In this document: in pieces, positions 1 through 10,150 of the stretch
How the letters are laid out: every line of letters begins with the position of its first letter
How positions within the stretch are numbered: position 1 is the stretch's first letter
Source of the DNA: Vombatus ursinus
Lineage: Eukaryota > Chordata > Mammalia > Diprotodontia > Vombatidae
DNA length: 64,000 nucleotides
Direction of reading: 5' to 3'
Assembly: GCF_900497805.2 (NCBI RefSeq)
Contig: NW_020953953.1
Location: 1,601,230-1,665,229, forward strand
The notes under the pieces: model-generated
What the model was told of the DNA's origin: nothing
Seen by the model: the letters and a program-made list of their open reading frames with translations, nothing else
Database searches by the model: none
Program-made: the position numbers and the translations under genes

Positions 1-529
1 CTCCGGGGGAAGTTCAAGCCTGTGGGGGACACAGAGGGAGGACGCGGGAGGGTCACCAAAGCCACTTAACTGCTGCCTGCCTCAGTTTCCTCTTCTGTAA
101 GATGAGGATGATAATAATCCCTCCCTCCCAGGGTGGTGATGAGGCTCAAAAGAGAACATTTGTAGAGTGCTTCGCAAGCCTTAAAGTGCCAGAGAAAGGG
201 CAGCTACGCCCTCGGGTTGTTCCTAGCCTTCCCAGGGAAACTCTTCTCCGCCCATTCAGCCCCACAGGGAAGTCACAGGTGCTAAGTACCGGTCCTTGGT
301 CCAAGCGTCTCCCAGCGAAGTCCAGAGCTCGACCTCTCGGGCTGTCAGACTCTCTTTCAGGAGAGCTACGGCCTCCGCCGTTAGGCGAGGCTGCTGCACG
401 GTCTGGGCAAAGCCGGGGCCTCCGGTCGTATCCACCACCTAGCATGGGATCAGAGGGAATGCCCCAGCCTGGACTCAAGCCCACCTGCCTCTTTGGCCCG
501 CCCCTTCCAGACATCCTCCCGGAGGTCTG

Positions 530-565
<36 letters not shown>

Positions 566-3500
566 CGGCCTGGCCCCCCCCCCCCCCCCCTCAGGGCTCC
601 CCGCCCCGAGGTCTGACCACCCCCCTCCCACTTCAGGCCCGCCCCCCAGGTCGGAACACACCCCCTCCCACTTCAGGGCTCGCTCACCATCTGCAGCGGA
701 CCCAGCAGGAAGTGAAGCAGCTCTGGGGCGGAGGGGTCTGTGATGTTGGAGCGGAGGCGGGCCTAGGAGATAGGGGTAGAGGAGCTTCTGGACCAGCTGC
801 CTTCTTTGAGGGCCTGGGATATACCATGCCCCATCCCAGGCAGTGGGGTGCATTCCTGGACCAGACCTGGGGGATCAGGGCCAGAGGAAACAGACCCCCC
901 CCCCCAGGGACCAGGCAGGGGCCCAGATAGCTCACCAGCAGGCTGAAGGAATACTTGATTTTCTGCAAAATGTCTGTGTACTCCTCCTCTGTGGGAGGCT
1001 TTGCCCGAAGGGTCAGGAGCCCCTCTGAGGGAGAGATGGAGGTAGGGGGAACAGGGAAATGAGGGCAAGAACCTTAGTGTGGTTGAAAGAGCCCTGAGTG
1101 ACCAGTCAGGTCTTAGGCAAATCTCTTCCTCCTTTCTGGGCCTCAGTTTCCCCATCTGTAAATGTAATGTAGCACCCTGCCAACATGGCCTTGGAAGGCC
1201 TGTACATGGCAAGAGATGTGACTCCTGATTGCCAGTGAGACTTTTGGGAAAGCAGACTTTGGGGAGAGAGAAGAGAAGAGAGGAGAGGAGGGGAGAGGAA
1301 AGGAGAGAGGGAGACAGATAGGGGGAGAAAGAGGGAGAGAGACAAAGGGACACAGAGAGAGACAAGGAGGGGCGGAGGGGGGGGGGGGGGAGTAGAAGTA
1401 CAGGGGAAAGAGGGGAGGGCAGCGTTGAAGGCCAGTCCGCTCGTCCACACGGCCCTGGATTCCCAGCACAGGCAGCCTTAGCGACATTAACAGAAGCCTT
1501 CTCAGGTGAGCTGGGATTTCCCCTTGCTCCGCAGACAAAACCAGTGTCCCCTCGCCTGATCTCTGTAACTGCCCTGAGGACCGTTTTATTGCTTGCTCTG
1601 AACAGACCTGTTGCCCCCGGGTCTGTGACTGTGTTCTGTGTGGTGAGTGTTGGTTGGGAGGGGGCTAAGCCAGCCCAAATCACACTACCACCCTTCCTCT
1701 ACCTGGGAGGACTTCTTTCCACCTAAAGCAACCGCGGAAGGTGGCTTTTCTCCTGAAGCCCAAAAGAGCGTCTTGGGGAGAAGAGAAAAGAAAAGAAAAG
1801 AAAAGAATGCACATATATTAAGTGCCTGCCTACTTTGTGCCCGATCTGGTGCTAAGCGATTTACAAAGACTGCAAAAATCCGATGGGTCACGGATGGAAC
1901 TTTAGCCTCAGCGCTCCTTTGGAACACAAGAGAGAGCCAGGCTGGACTGCCCCGTCCGGGCCAGCCGGCCTCCAAGTCTCAGCAAGGGCAAAGATCGCAG
2001 TGGCCCATGGAGACGCGTCCAGGGGCATTGCAGACCTAGCGATCGATGCGCGATGCCCCGGCTTGCGATCCGAGCCTCAGTTTAAATGAATGCTTACGCC
2101 AATGCAGGGGAATGGAATCAACGATACTTCATTCTCTCCTCATTCAGATGTGCTCTGGTCGTGTGTATGTATATATTTCGTGTGTGCACGTATGCGTATG
2201 CGTATTGCATGTGTGTATGTTATATTGTGCGTATGTATGTGTATGCATGCATGTGTGTATAGATGTGTATTATGTCTATAGGTGTATTGTGTGTATGTGT
2301 ATGCGTGTGTATATTGCATGTGTATACACGTGTATTGTGTGTGTGTATGTGTGTGTCAGGGGAGGCGGGGATGAACAGGACTGAAGAAAGGGGGCCTCCC
2401 TCCCTCCCTTACCTCCCGAAGCTCTCCGGCGCACCCTTCGGCCCCGCTCCCGATGCTCCAGGACCCGGGAAGCCTCGGCGGACTTCTGCAGCTTGGCCAC
2501 AAAGCTCTCCACGTCATCCAGGATGTGGTTCAAGATGTCCTGCGAGCCCACAAGGGGGACAGTGAGTCATGGGAGGGGGCCCTGCCTGTCTCCTGGGGCG
2601 CTCTTTCCTCCCCAGCCACTCACCACGTTCCGCTCAGCTTCCAGGCTCTCCAGCTCCAGGGCTGGCCTCTGGGTACCTGGGGAGGAAGGCAGGGCTCAGC
2701 GACAAAGGACCCCGAGCTGCCCAGCACTGCCTCCTTCCCTCTCCTCTGCGACCCACGTACAGACGACCGGAGTGGCTCACTGCCTAAACATCTTTTGCAC
2801 TTCTGAGTGGCTCCTGTTTCCCTGGTCAGACTGGTTCCCTGTGGGCAGGGCCGTGTCTCCTGTCTTTGACCCGGGATTCCCCAAGGAAGAGGCCCCAGGC
2901 AGAGGGGCTCCCTGAGGGAAGGAAGGCCATCTCTTCCCCTTTCCCTTCCATGGGACTCCCCCCAGTTTCACCTTCCTCCTCCTCGGGGACGGCTGCCTCT
3001 TCCTTGGCCCGTGGTCCCAGCAGGCGTTCCCGGGGGGCGATGGCCACGCGGGTTGAAGGCCGACGTTGGAAGGGGGCGTCCACAGGCCCAGGGCTGGGGG
3101 TGCGGTTCAGCTCCTCCTGGGTGGCCCTGAGGGGCAGGGTGAAGACAGGGGCTGGATGCTAGAGCTCAGACTCCCTCTCCTCTCCCTGCCGTGTCCTGCT
3201 CCCCACCCACCTCAGGGCTGCGGCTCGCTGATCTCCGCTGCCCGATCGCTGGGCTTGCAGGGCCCCACTGATGTCCTCCTGGATCAGCTGTGCCTGCCAA
3301 GCAAAGACACTTTGGGGGATGTAGCTCCCCCACTCCAGGCCCTCCTGCCCTGGGCCCACCTGACTCCTTTCCTCAGGGACCCTGGCCTCTGGAAAGTCAC
3401 AAAGATGGAGCTGCCAGAGAGACTGGAGGGGAGAGTGAGGTGGCCCAGTACGGGTGGGGGGGACTGCCCCAGTTTGGGAGTCCCGGGGCCCGGTTGGCCC

Positions 3501-5473
3501 AGTAGGAGCCCCCTGCCCTCTTGTCTCCCCGCTGTCTCCTTTACTGTCTCGCTCACTTTATCTCCTTTTTCTCTTCCCTCCTGTTTTCTCCCCTCTCCCT
3601 GCCTACCTCCCTCTGTCCTCTGGTCTCCCTCTTTGCTCCCTGATTTCTTCTCCTCTGAGCCCTCCTTTTTCTCTGCCTTGTCTGTCTTTGGGCCGGTTTC
3701 CTCAGATTCCACCGGGACTTCCACCAAGGCCCTGTGGACTCCAGCCGGTCAGGTGGCCCTCCTCTGGGGCACCTCCCCAGCATCCTCCTGACTTCCCCTT
3801 CTCTTCCTCCACCTTGCTGGTCCCCCCACCCCAGCCTCTCATTCTCCGCCAGCTCTGGGAGCAGCTTCCAGGTCCCCCTTCCAAGCCCTCCCCTGCATCC
3901 CCACGGCCAGCTGGAGCCCATCTTCCCTGTCCCTGCCAGAGCCTGGGTCCAGCACCCTCCTTACCCCAACTCGGAGGCCCTGGAAGTAGTGGACATCAGG
4001 CTGGGGCCGCTCGGGCTCCTGACACACCAGGAGGAGCAGGGCTTGTGTCTGGCCCGGGGGGAATACAGCCTCACATCGAAGAATGGAGTTCAAGGCATAG
4101 GACTCTAGCTCTTCCTGTGGGAGGGTGGGGAGAGTGGGGAGAGGGGTACAGGCAGGGCTGCCTATCCCACCCCAGGACACCCAGCGCCCATGGAAGGGGC
4201 ATCTCCTAATGAATCTACCAGCACCTTTGGGGTGCTTGGGTCACGGCTCCCCAGGGCATTCTGTTCACAGTCTCTCTCCTGCCCCCCTTCCTACTTCTGT
4301 CCCCTCTGATACCAAAGACGCTTTGAGATCCTCCCGTCCACTTCTCTAGAGGGAGAAAGCCACGGCCAGAGAGGGGCACGGTCCCAGCTCCAAATCCCTC
4401 CCTCCTCTCCTTTGCTGCCCACCCGTCTTCTGACCTTGGAGTCCACATCCAGAAGCTTCACGTGCCCCGTGGACACTTGCAACAGCATCTCCTGGGCCCA
4501 GATGCGACCCTGGGCGTCCATGGCGGAAAGCTTTCTCGAGGCGTCCTCCACGGTGTGGACTCCGTCCTCCTCCCCCAAGCAGAAGGTCACCAGGTGCTGT
4601 GGGGGGCAAGGCGGGTAAGGCCGTGGGTCTGAGCCCCCCTCACTCGCCCCACTCCCTCAGGCCCACAAGACTCACGTTGACCGCGTACTGGGACACATCC
4701 GCCATGACCACTGTGGAGTACCTCTTCCTTTGCTCTGGGGCCAGAGAGAGGGAAGCTTAGGGAAAGATAATTCCCCTCTCCCCCGACTAAGCTCAGATCC
4801 CCTTCCTTAGATTCCTTCCTTCTCTGCCAATGAGGAAACTCCTTGACCTGGAAGGGACCTTAGGATCATTGACTTGAGGTAGAAGGCACTATGGAGGCCC
4901 TCCCCATTTGACAGACAAGGAAACTGAGGCCCCAGAGAGGAGATGGAATCCAGCCAGGTGCCACAGTTCCTAAGGGGCAGGGCTGGGATTTGAACTCAGG
5001 CCTTCCACTTAATCTTCTTCACCACCTCCATGGCCCTCCCCTTGGCCTGAGCCACCCCAAGTCACTGTCACTGGGGGGTTGTGTGGGTGGAGGGTTCTGG
5101 ACAGTTCTTTTACCAGCTAAGGCCAAACACCGGGCCCCTGACCCACAACCCAGCAGGGACCCATGTATCCTGAGATCCCGGCCTCCATCCCAACCTGGGC
5201 GGTCAGTGGCCCCTGACTCACCATAGATGGACTTGGCGCTGGGCTTGGGGGCTGCAATGGGCCTGGGGAGGAGGGTCGGAGGGTCACTGGGTGAAGCATT
5301 TCAGGCACCCCTCCCCTTCCCTCAGAGCCCCATGTTGAGTGGCAGATCCGGGAGAAAGAAGGGAAGGGCATGGAGGGGACAGAGAATGGGGGGACAGGAG
5401 GCTCCCAGCCCCAGGGGAAGGACACTCACCCTGCTGGGCTGGTCATCGTGCTCCAAAAGCGGGGGCGTCCAGC
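1..5473 (-). CDS. EPS8L1: EPS8-like protein 1, N-terminal part (continues off left edge)
   Basis: Exons (minus strand, 5' to 3'): 5430-5473 (ATG at 5446-5444), 5222-5262, 4676-4734, 4435-4596, 3965-4114, 3211-3293, 2972-3126, 2624-2676, 2413-2539, 936-1024, 688-762, 290-438, and 1-19 (partial). All have GT-AG ends and phases agree throughout, giving about 392 codons. The start MTSPAG leads into a segment with SIYEQRKRYSTVVMADVSQY, then the PTB domain (about residues 30-145: HLVTFCLGEEDGVHTVEDA, LLLLVCQEPERPQPDVHYF), a Glu-rich linker, then the helical middle region (DILNHILDDVESFV; LEHRERGRR). The SH3 and C-terminal SAM-like parts lie beyond the window. The family binds receptor tails through the PTB domain and links them to SOS1/ABI1 and actin at the cell cortex. 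The RDH13 neighbour supports the call. A longer upstream start is possible. The last donor, at 290, is the least certain boundary. Confidence 0.95.
62..215 (+). repeat. MIR-type SINE fragment
   Basis: The segment has the MIR core and tail: 'cctcagtttcctcttctgta' followed by an ATAATAAT stretch, 'ggtggtgatgaggctcaaa' and a 'cttcgcaagccttaaagtgcc' tail. It lies in an EPS8L1 intron. Boundaries are approximate. Confidence 0.6.
531..590. repeat. Poly-C tract in an EPS8L1 intron
   Basis: There is an uninterrupted run of 34 C (531-564), then a short GCGGCCTGG break, then a second run of about 17 C. Such homopolymers are error-prone in assembly, so the length is unreliable. The long proline-rich reading frame across it is an artefact of the C run. 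Confidence 0.9.
1263..1400. repeat. GA-rich low-complexity tract
   Basis: An imperfect purine tract (GAGAG, GGAGAGG and a run of 14 or so G near 1378-1391) in the EPS8L1 intron between the exons at 936 and 2413. No coding signal is seen in it. Confidence 0.8.
2158..2358. repeat. TG/TATG-rich microsatellite
   Basis: About 200 bp of alternating TGTGTATG/TATGTG units with GTATGCATG variants, ending about 55 bp before the EPS8L1 exon at 2413 on the minus-strand 3' side. Alternating purine-pyrimidine sequence of this kind can form Z-DNA. Cys/Val/Tyr-rich reading frames here are artefacts. Confidence 0.85.
4838..5010 (+). repeat. Old interspersed repeat (MIR/L3-like)
   Basis: Contains 'ggaagggaccttaggatca', 'gacagacaaggaaactgagg' and 'gggatttgaactcagg', the usual features of ancient mammalian SINE or L3 fragments. 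Related copies in this window are near 12965-13130 and 63905-63990. Class assignment is uncertain. Confidence 0.5.
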
Positions 5474-5845
5474 CTGGGGAGAGGAGAGGCCTTAGCTGGG
5501 ACACGCTGGGACCTGCGTATCTGGTTGTTCCCTAGGCCAAGGAACCTGGGACTTGGAAGCCCTGGTTGGGGCCCCTGGAAAGAGGCCCTGGGGGTGTGGG
5601 ATGCCGGGGTCCCTGAGCAGGTGGGGCCTGGGAGTCTGTGCATCTGGGGTCCTTGAGGGGGCAGAGGCTGAGGAATACCTGGGTCTGGGGAGGGAACACC
5701 AGCTTCCTGCAGAAGAAGTTGCCTGGGGGAGCAGGATGCTGGGGTCCCTGTGTTGGGGCTCACCTGGACTAATGTTCTGTCTGGGCAGATGCAGCCGTGT
5801 TCGGGAGAAGCAGCCTCCCCAGCATGGCAGGCCTAGGCCCCAGTC

Positions 5846-5847
<2 letters not shown>

Positions 5848-5893
<46 letters not shown>
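5848..5893. repeat. (GA)n microsatellite
   Basis: An almost perfect AG dinucleotide run of about 23 units, just upstream (on the minus strand) of the first recognised EPS8L1 exon. Confidence 0.95.
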
Positions 5894-5894
<1 letters not shown>

Positions 5895-5899
5895 CTAGG

Positions 5900-7670
5900 T
5901 GCCCCACCTCCCCCCACATACCTAAGCCTTCACCTGGTGGGGTGTGGCCCTGGGAGGCGGAGCTGGGAACTCCAGCCAGTGCTAGCTGGAGCTCAGGAGT
6001 CTGGGTCCTTAAGGGAGGTGGGGACTGGGGGACCAGGACTGGGTCCTTGGAAGGAGACACCAAGTGGTTTAGGTCATGGGAACAGTGGAAGGGAGGGCCC
6101 CCTCAGGGGCCCCAAGCCTGTGGTTGGCCTTGGGTGTGACCGAAACCGAGCTCTCTTTCCCTCTCTCCCTCCCTCCCTCTGTCCCGGCTTCCTCCTCCTC
6201 CCCTGCTCTCCTTCCTCCCCACCCCCGACACACATGCCCTGTCTCTTCAGGTGCACCTGAGGCAGAAAGGCCTGGGTCTGAGCCAAGGACCCTGGGCCTC
6301 GGCCGGAGGATGCTGGGAGATCATTAATCCCACCCTGCTCCCTCCTGGGTGCTGGGCGACCTGAGAAGGCCAGTTTGGGAGCCTTCAAATGTTAAGGAAA
6401 TGGCAGTTAGGATTGCTTTACAGAGGGGGAAACTGAGGTTCAGAGAGGGGCGGGGACTTCTGAGGCTGCTTCTCCTCCCCCAACTCAAGAAACCTGAACG
6501 CTGGCAGGAGGTCTGCCCCTCACATGCTGTGTGACCCTGGGCAAATCCCCGCGCTCCTCTGATCCCCAAGCATTCAGTAAACATGGAGCAGGGGCCTTGT
6601 GTGTGTGTGCCTGGCCCTGGGCGCCTGCCCTCAAAGAGCTGCCATCCTCCGGGAGGGCAGAGAAGCACAAGGGACAATACTCATGAAGGAATAGTAGGTG
6701 ATTTCAAGCAGTCGAGAGCCCGAGGGCACAGGGATGGCTAGGTGGTGGACCCTGGGCTACAAAGTCTAAGATGCAGAAGCATGGAGGGATGGCATTCCAG
6801 GTAGGGGGCACAGCCTCGGCAAAGGCACGTACTTGGGGAACAGTTAGCTGGCCAGATTGGCTGGAAATGATGCAAGGACGAAGTGAGAAGCTGAGAAACT
6901 ACTTTGTGTTCAGGGCTCTGTGAAGCGCTGTCCAGGAGCGTTTATGAGGTGCTCTCTGTGTGCCAGGCCTTGCGCTAAGCATGGGCGTCTACACCTCAGC
7001 TCCCCGTGTTCTCTCCTTTTGTCCAAGCCAAAGGCACAGTTCTGATCAGGTAACTCCCCTGCTCAGGCACTCTCGTGGCTCCCTCTCGCTGCTCCCAAAA
7101 CGACACACAGTGTCTCCCCCAGGCTGAGCCTCTCTCCTCCTTCAGCTCGGAGCCCTCTCCCCTGGGAAGGCCCGCACACGCATTTGCTTCAATGGGCCTG
7201 GGAGGGTTGACTTTCCCCCAGCCCCCCGTACGCAGCGCGTAGCAGGTGTTAAATGCTTGCGCGTTGTTTGGGTGGGAAGGGCTGCTTTGGCTGGCAGGTA
7301 GTGAGGCCCCCGTCCTGGAGGGCCGGGCAGGCGGCCCCTCCCCCCACCTCCAGCCACAGTCACCTCCCCCCAGTGGGCGCCTGGGTCCCCTGGTTAGCCA
7401 GAGCCCGGGATGGGGGCGGGGAAGGCTGGGAGCTGGGTGGAGATCAGAGGAACCGGCCTAGCAGGCTCAGGAGAGGCTGGAGCAGGGAATGCCAAAGTTG
7501 ATCCCGTTTGCTCACAGGGCGGGAGCCCAGGGTGGCAGCCAGTCTGGCCGGTGTGTGGACAAAGGGCGGAAGGGCAGGGGCCGGACCGAGGTGGAGAATG
7601 TGGGTCACCTTCCTCTTGTCGGCCAGCCGCTGGGGCTTCCTGCCCCCACGCACCCTCTGTTCTCTTAAGG
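5900..7670. other. Intergenic stretch with old-repeat pieces only
   Basis: No conserved exon was found on either strand. The segment probably contains upstream non-coding exons and the promoter of EPS8L1, but none can be placed from sequence alone. Short old-repeat remnants are visible: 'gggaaactgaggttcagag' near 6428 and a MIR-like 'gtgctctctgtgtgccaggc' near 6950. Confidence 0.4.
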
Positions 7671-7675
7671 TAGCA

Positions 7676-7880
7676 GGTGGCTCAGCGGATAGAGCCAGGT
7701 CTGGAGTCAGGAAGACCTGAGTTCAAATCTAGCCTCAAACACTTACTAGTTATGCGACCCTGGGCAGGTCATTTCCTCTCTTTCTGCCTCAGCTTCCGCA
7801 TCTGTCAAATGGGGATACTAAACCATTCCAGGGTTGTCACGAGGATCCAATGAGATAATTGTAAGGCACTTAGCCCAGTG
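7676..7880 (+). repeat. tRNA-derived/MIR-type SINE
   Basis: Begins 'gtagcaggtggctcagcgga', contains 'cctgagttcaaatctagcct' and 'gcgaccctgggcaggtcatt', then the MIR-like tail 'ccaatgagataattgtaagg' and 'agtgcttagcacacagtagg'. The tail continues into the tandem array at 7879-8090. Confidence 0.85.
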
Positions 7881-8090
7881 CTTAGCACACAGTAGGTGCT
7901 GCTATTTTCTCTCCCTTTCCCCAGTGCTTAGCACACAGTAGGTGCCGCTATCACCTTCTCTCCCCCGTGCCTGGCACACAGTAGGTGCTGCTATCTTCTC
8001 TCCCTTTCCCTAGTGCTTAGCACACAGTAGGTGCCGCTATCATCTTCTCTCCCCACTGCCTGGCACACAGTAGGTGCTGCTGTTATTTTC
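7879..8090 (+). repeat. Tandem array grown from a SINE tail (5 units)
   Basis: The SINE 3' tail 'tgcttagcacacagtaggtg' recurs at 7879, 7925, 7968, 8014 and 8057. Spacings alternate 46, 43, 46, 43 bp. Units 2 and 4 share 'gccgctatca', while units 3 and 5 carry 'tgcctggcacacagtagg'. The true period is therefore an 89-bp dimer. Confidence 0.9.
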
Positions 8091-8099
8091 TTCTCTCCT

Positions 8100-9760
8100 C
8101 ATCTTATCCAAAGTCTTTCCTTTACAAATAAGGAAACAGAGGCCCAGAGAGGGAAGTCATTGACCCAAGAGTGAGAACCCACACCCAGTTCATGGCAGGC
8201 TGGGTTCCACTCCCTCTGACTCCAAAGGGTTCCAGTGGACGGCCTCCACCCTATCCTTGGAGTTCCTGCAGGAGGTCCTTCCCCTAAATGAGCTTGTTTC
8301 CCCCCCACCACTAGGTGAGGGTATGTGAGAAGGCAATGTCTCAAGGGGCCCTTACAGCTGAGCCTCCCAGATTCTAACCCGAGATGTGCCACTGAGTTGC
8401 CACAGAACCTCAGGAAAGGCCTTAAGTTTCTCCTCAGTTTCCCATTCTGTAAAATGAAGTTGGACTTGATGGGGGCCTTGGGCTGCCCTGCGCCTGTTTC
8501 TCTGGGCAAGCACCCTGAACACCAGGTTCTGTAGCTCTCTCATTCTTGGCCCTCACAGCACACTGTCTACTCCTGGTGGGCTTGCGGTCCACTGAGCCCC
8601 CCAGATCTTTTTCAGCCAGCCAGCCATTGCCCCATCGCTCTTTCCTACTTCACTTCTGGCTATGGTTTTTTAGGCCGTGGTGCAGGAAGTTTTCTTTCCC
8701 CTCTTCTCTTGGTGCCTTGGCTTCCCAAGGTCTTCCAGCTCCAGATTTGGGCCACGGTTTCAATCAATCTGTTGGGATCCTTTTGGCTCCCAACTTGTAG
8801 CCAACATGTCTGCCTGTCATCCTGCCCAGGTTTGTACCCTCTCCCCATCTGATAAGTGGGGTGTCTCTGCCCTCATCAGAGCTTGGGCCAAGGGAGGGCC
8901 TCCTACAGATGAGAGCTGCCTAGAGAGGGGGAGAGAGAAAGGCCCTGGTCAGAGGGGGCCGGCTGGGGGGAGGGGTGGGGGAAGAGGGGGCCTTCCAGCT
9001 CTGAGGCTTTCTGGAGGATGGAAGCCCCTCCCATTTTACACACAAGGAACCTGAGGCACACAAAGGGGAAGGCAAGTGGCAGGTGGCAGAGCGAGGTCTG
9101 AGGGCTCCCTGCCTGCCCACACAGGAAGGAAAGTCCAACTAAGCGTTATTTGGACCCTTGAAAAGGTCATTGTCCGAGATGCCCCCAAAGGCGCCCATGT
9201 GACCTCAGTGCACACGATGCTGGGCGCACATTGTGGGGAGAGGGTGCTAGCCAGAGTACATTCGAGGGAGGAAACGCAGGAAAGGTGGCAGATGCCTGGG
9301 AGGGTGGGCCGAGTATGCTAGAGACCGCTGGGCCAGGAGGAGGCAATCCGGGCAGATCACCCATATGGCCAAGGGGCACCGAATGATAACGTGGCAGCAT
9401 CCTGCTGAGCCAATAAGCCGATGTGTGGAAGCACCCCCCATCTCCCCGGTGCCTCTGCCCCGGACCAAGGAGCTTGAACCCAATGACCTAACGGGCTGAG
9501 CTCCATCTAGGCCAACTGAAGCTGGCTGTCCTCCAGGGCCTCCTCCTCTCAGTCCATCCTGAAATGGAGGCTCTGGCTTATTCTTGGGGAGCAAACATGA
9601 CAGCGGGCCAGAGGGGTGCACTTCTCCAGGCTTCCTCACATGCCTCAGTTTCCCATCTTCCTTCCTAGCTCAAGGCTTCTTGAAAGCCCAGACCAAGGGG
9701 CCTTAACCTGGGGGTCCATGGATGGATTTCAGGGAGTCAGCGATCTTGGAGGAAGAAACT
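8100..9760. other. Non-coding stretch between SINE array and RDH13 3' end
   Basis: No family-level coding signal is seen on either strand. Old-repeat phrases occur ('aggaaacagaggcccagaga' near 8131; 'ggaacctgaggcacacaaag' near 9047). Nothing else was recognised. Confidence 0.4.
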
Positions 9761-9765
9761 GGATC

Positions 9766-9771
9766 TTTATT
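9766..9771 (-). terminator. Putative poly(A) signal of RDH13
   Basis: TTTATT on the plus strand reads AATAAA on the minus strand, about 380 bp past the RDH13 stop codon at 10151. This is a plausible 3' UTR length. The assignment is by position only. Confidence 0.5.
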
Positions 9772-10150
9772 TTCACTAACTCATAACTGAAATCAAGCAT
9801 TTCCTTCCACGAGGAATTAAAAACCGCTCATGCCCAGAGGGTCCGCGCCACAGGGGGCTCCCGGGGGAGCCAGGATCTGGGAACCTGTCTAAGCATACGC
9901 CAGCTGTGTTCTGTTGGAGGCCTCCTTTGTGCACCTGACCTTTTCTGCACTTGGGACCATGATTCTGAGGGGTCCCCGGCCCTCAGACTGGGCCCCCTGG
10001 CTCCCCAGCCTTTGGAGAGCACGACCGGCCCGATCCCTGCTGGGGAAGGGGCTGGCCTGAGCCCCCTGGGCCTGGCCCTGCACAACGCCAGAGGCAGGAG
10101 GGACTGCGGGGGACGATCGACGGGACAGGGACAATGGTGCCTGAGGGAGG

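Noticed and set aside
493-930. Proline-rich plus-strand frame
   Set aside because: It is an artefact of the 34-C homopolymer and overlaps a real EPS8L1 exon (688-762) on the other strand.
763-1683. 306-codon minus-strand frame
   Set aside because: It reads through EPS8L1 exon 936-1024 in the wrong frame and through GA/CT low-complexity sequence.
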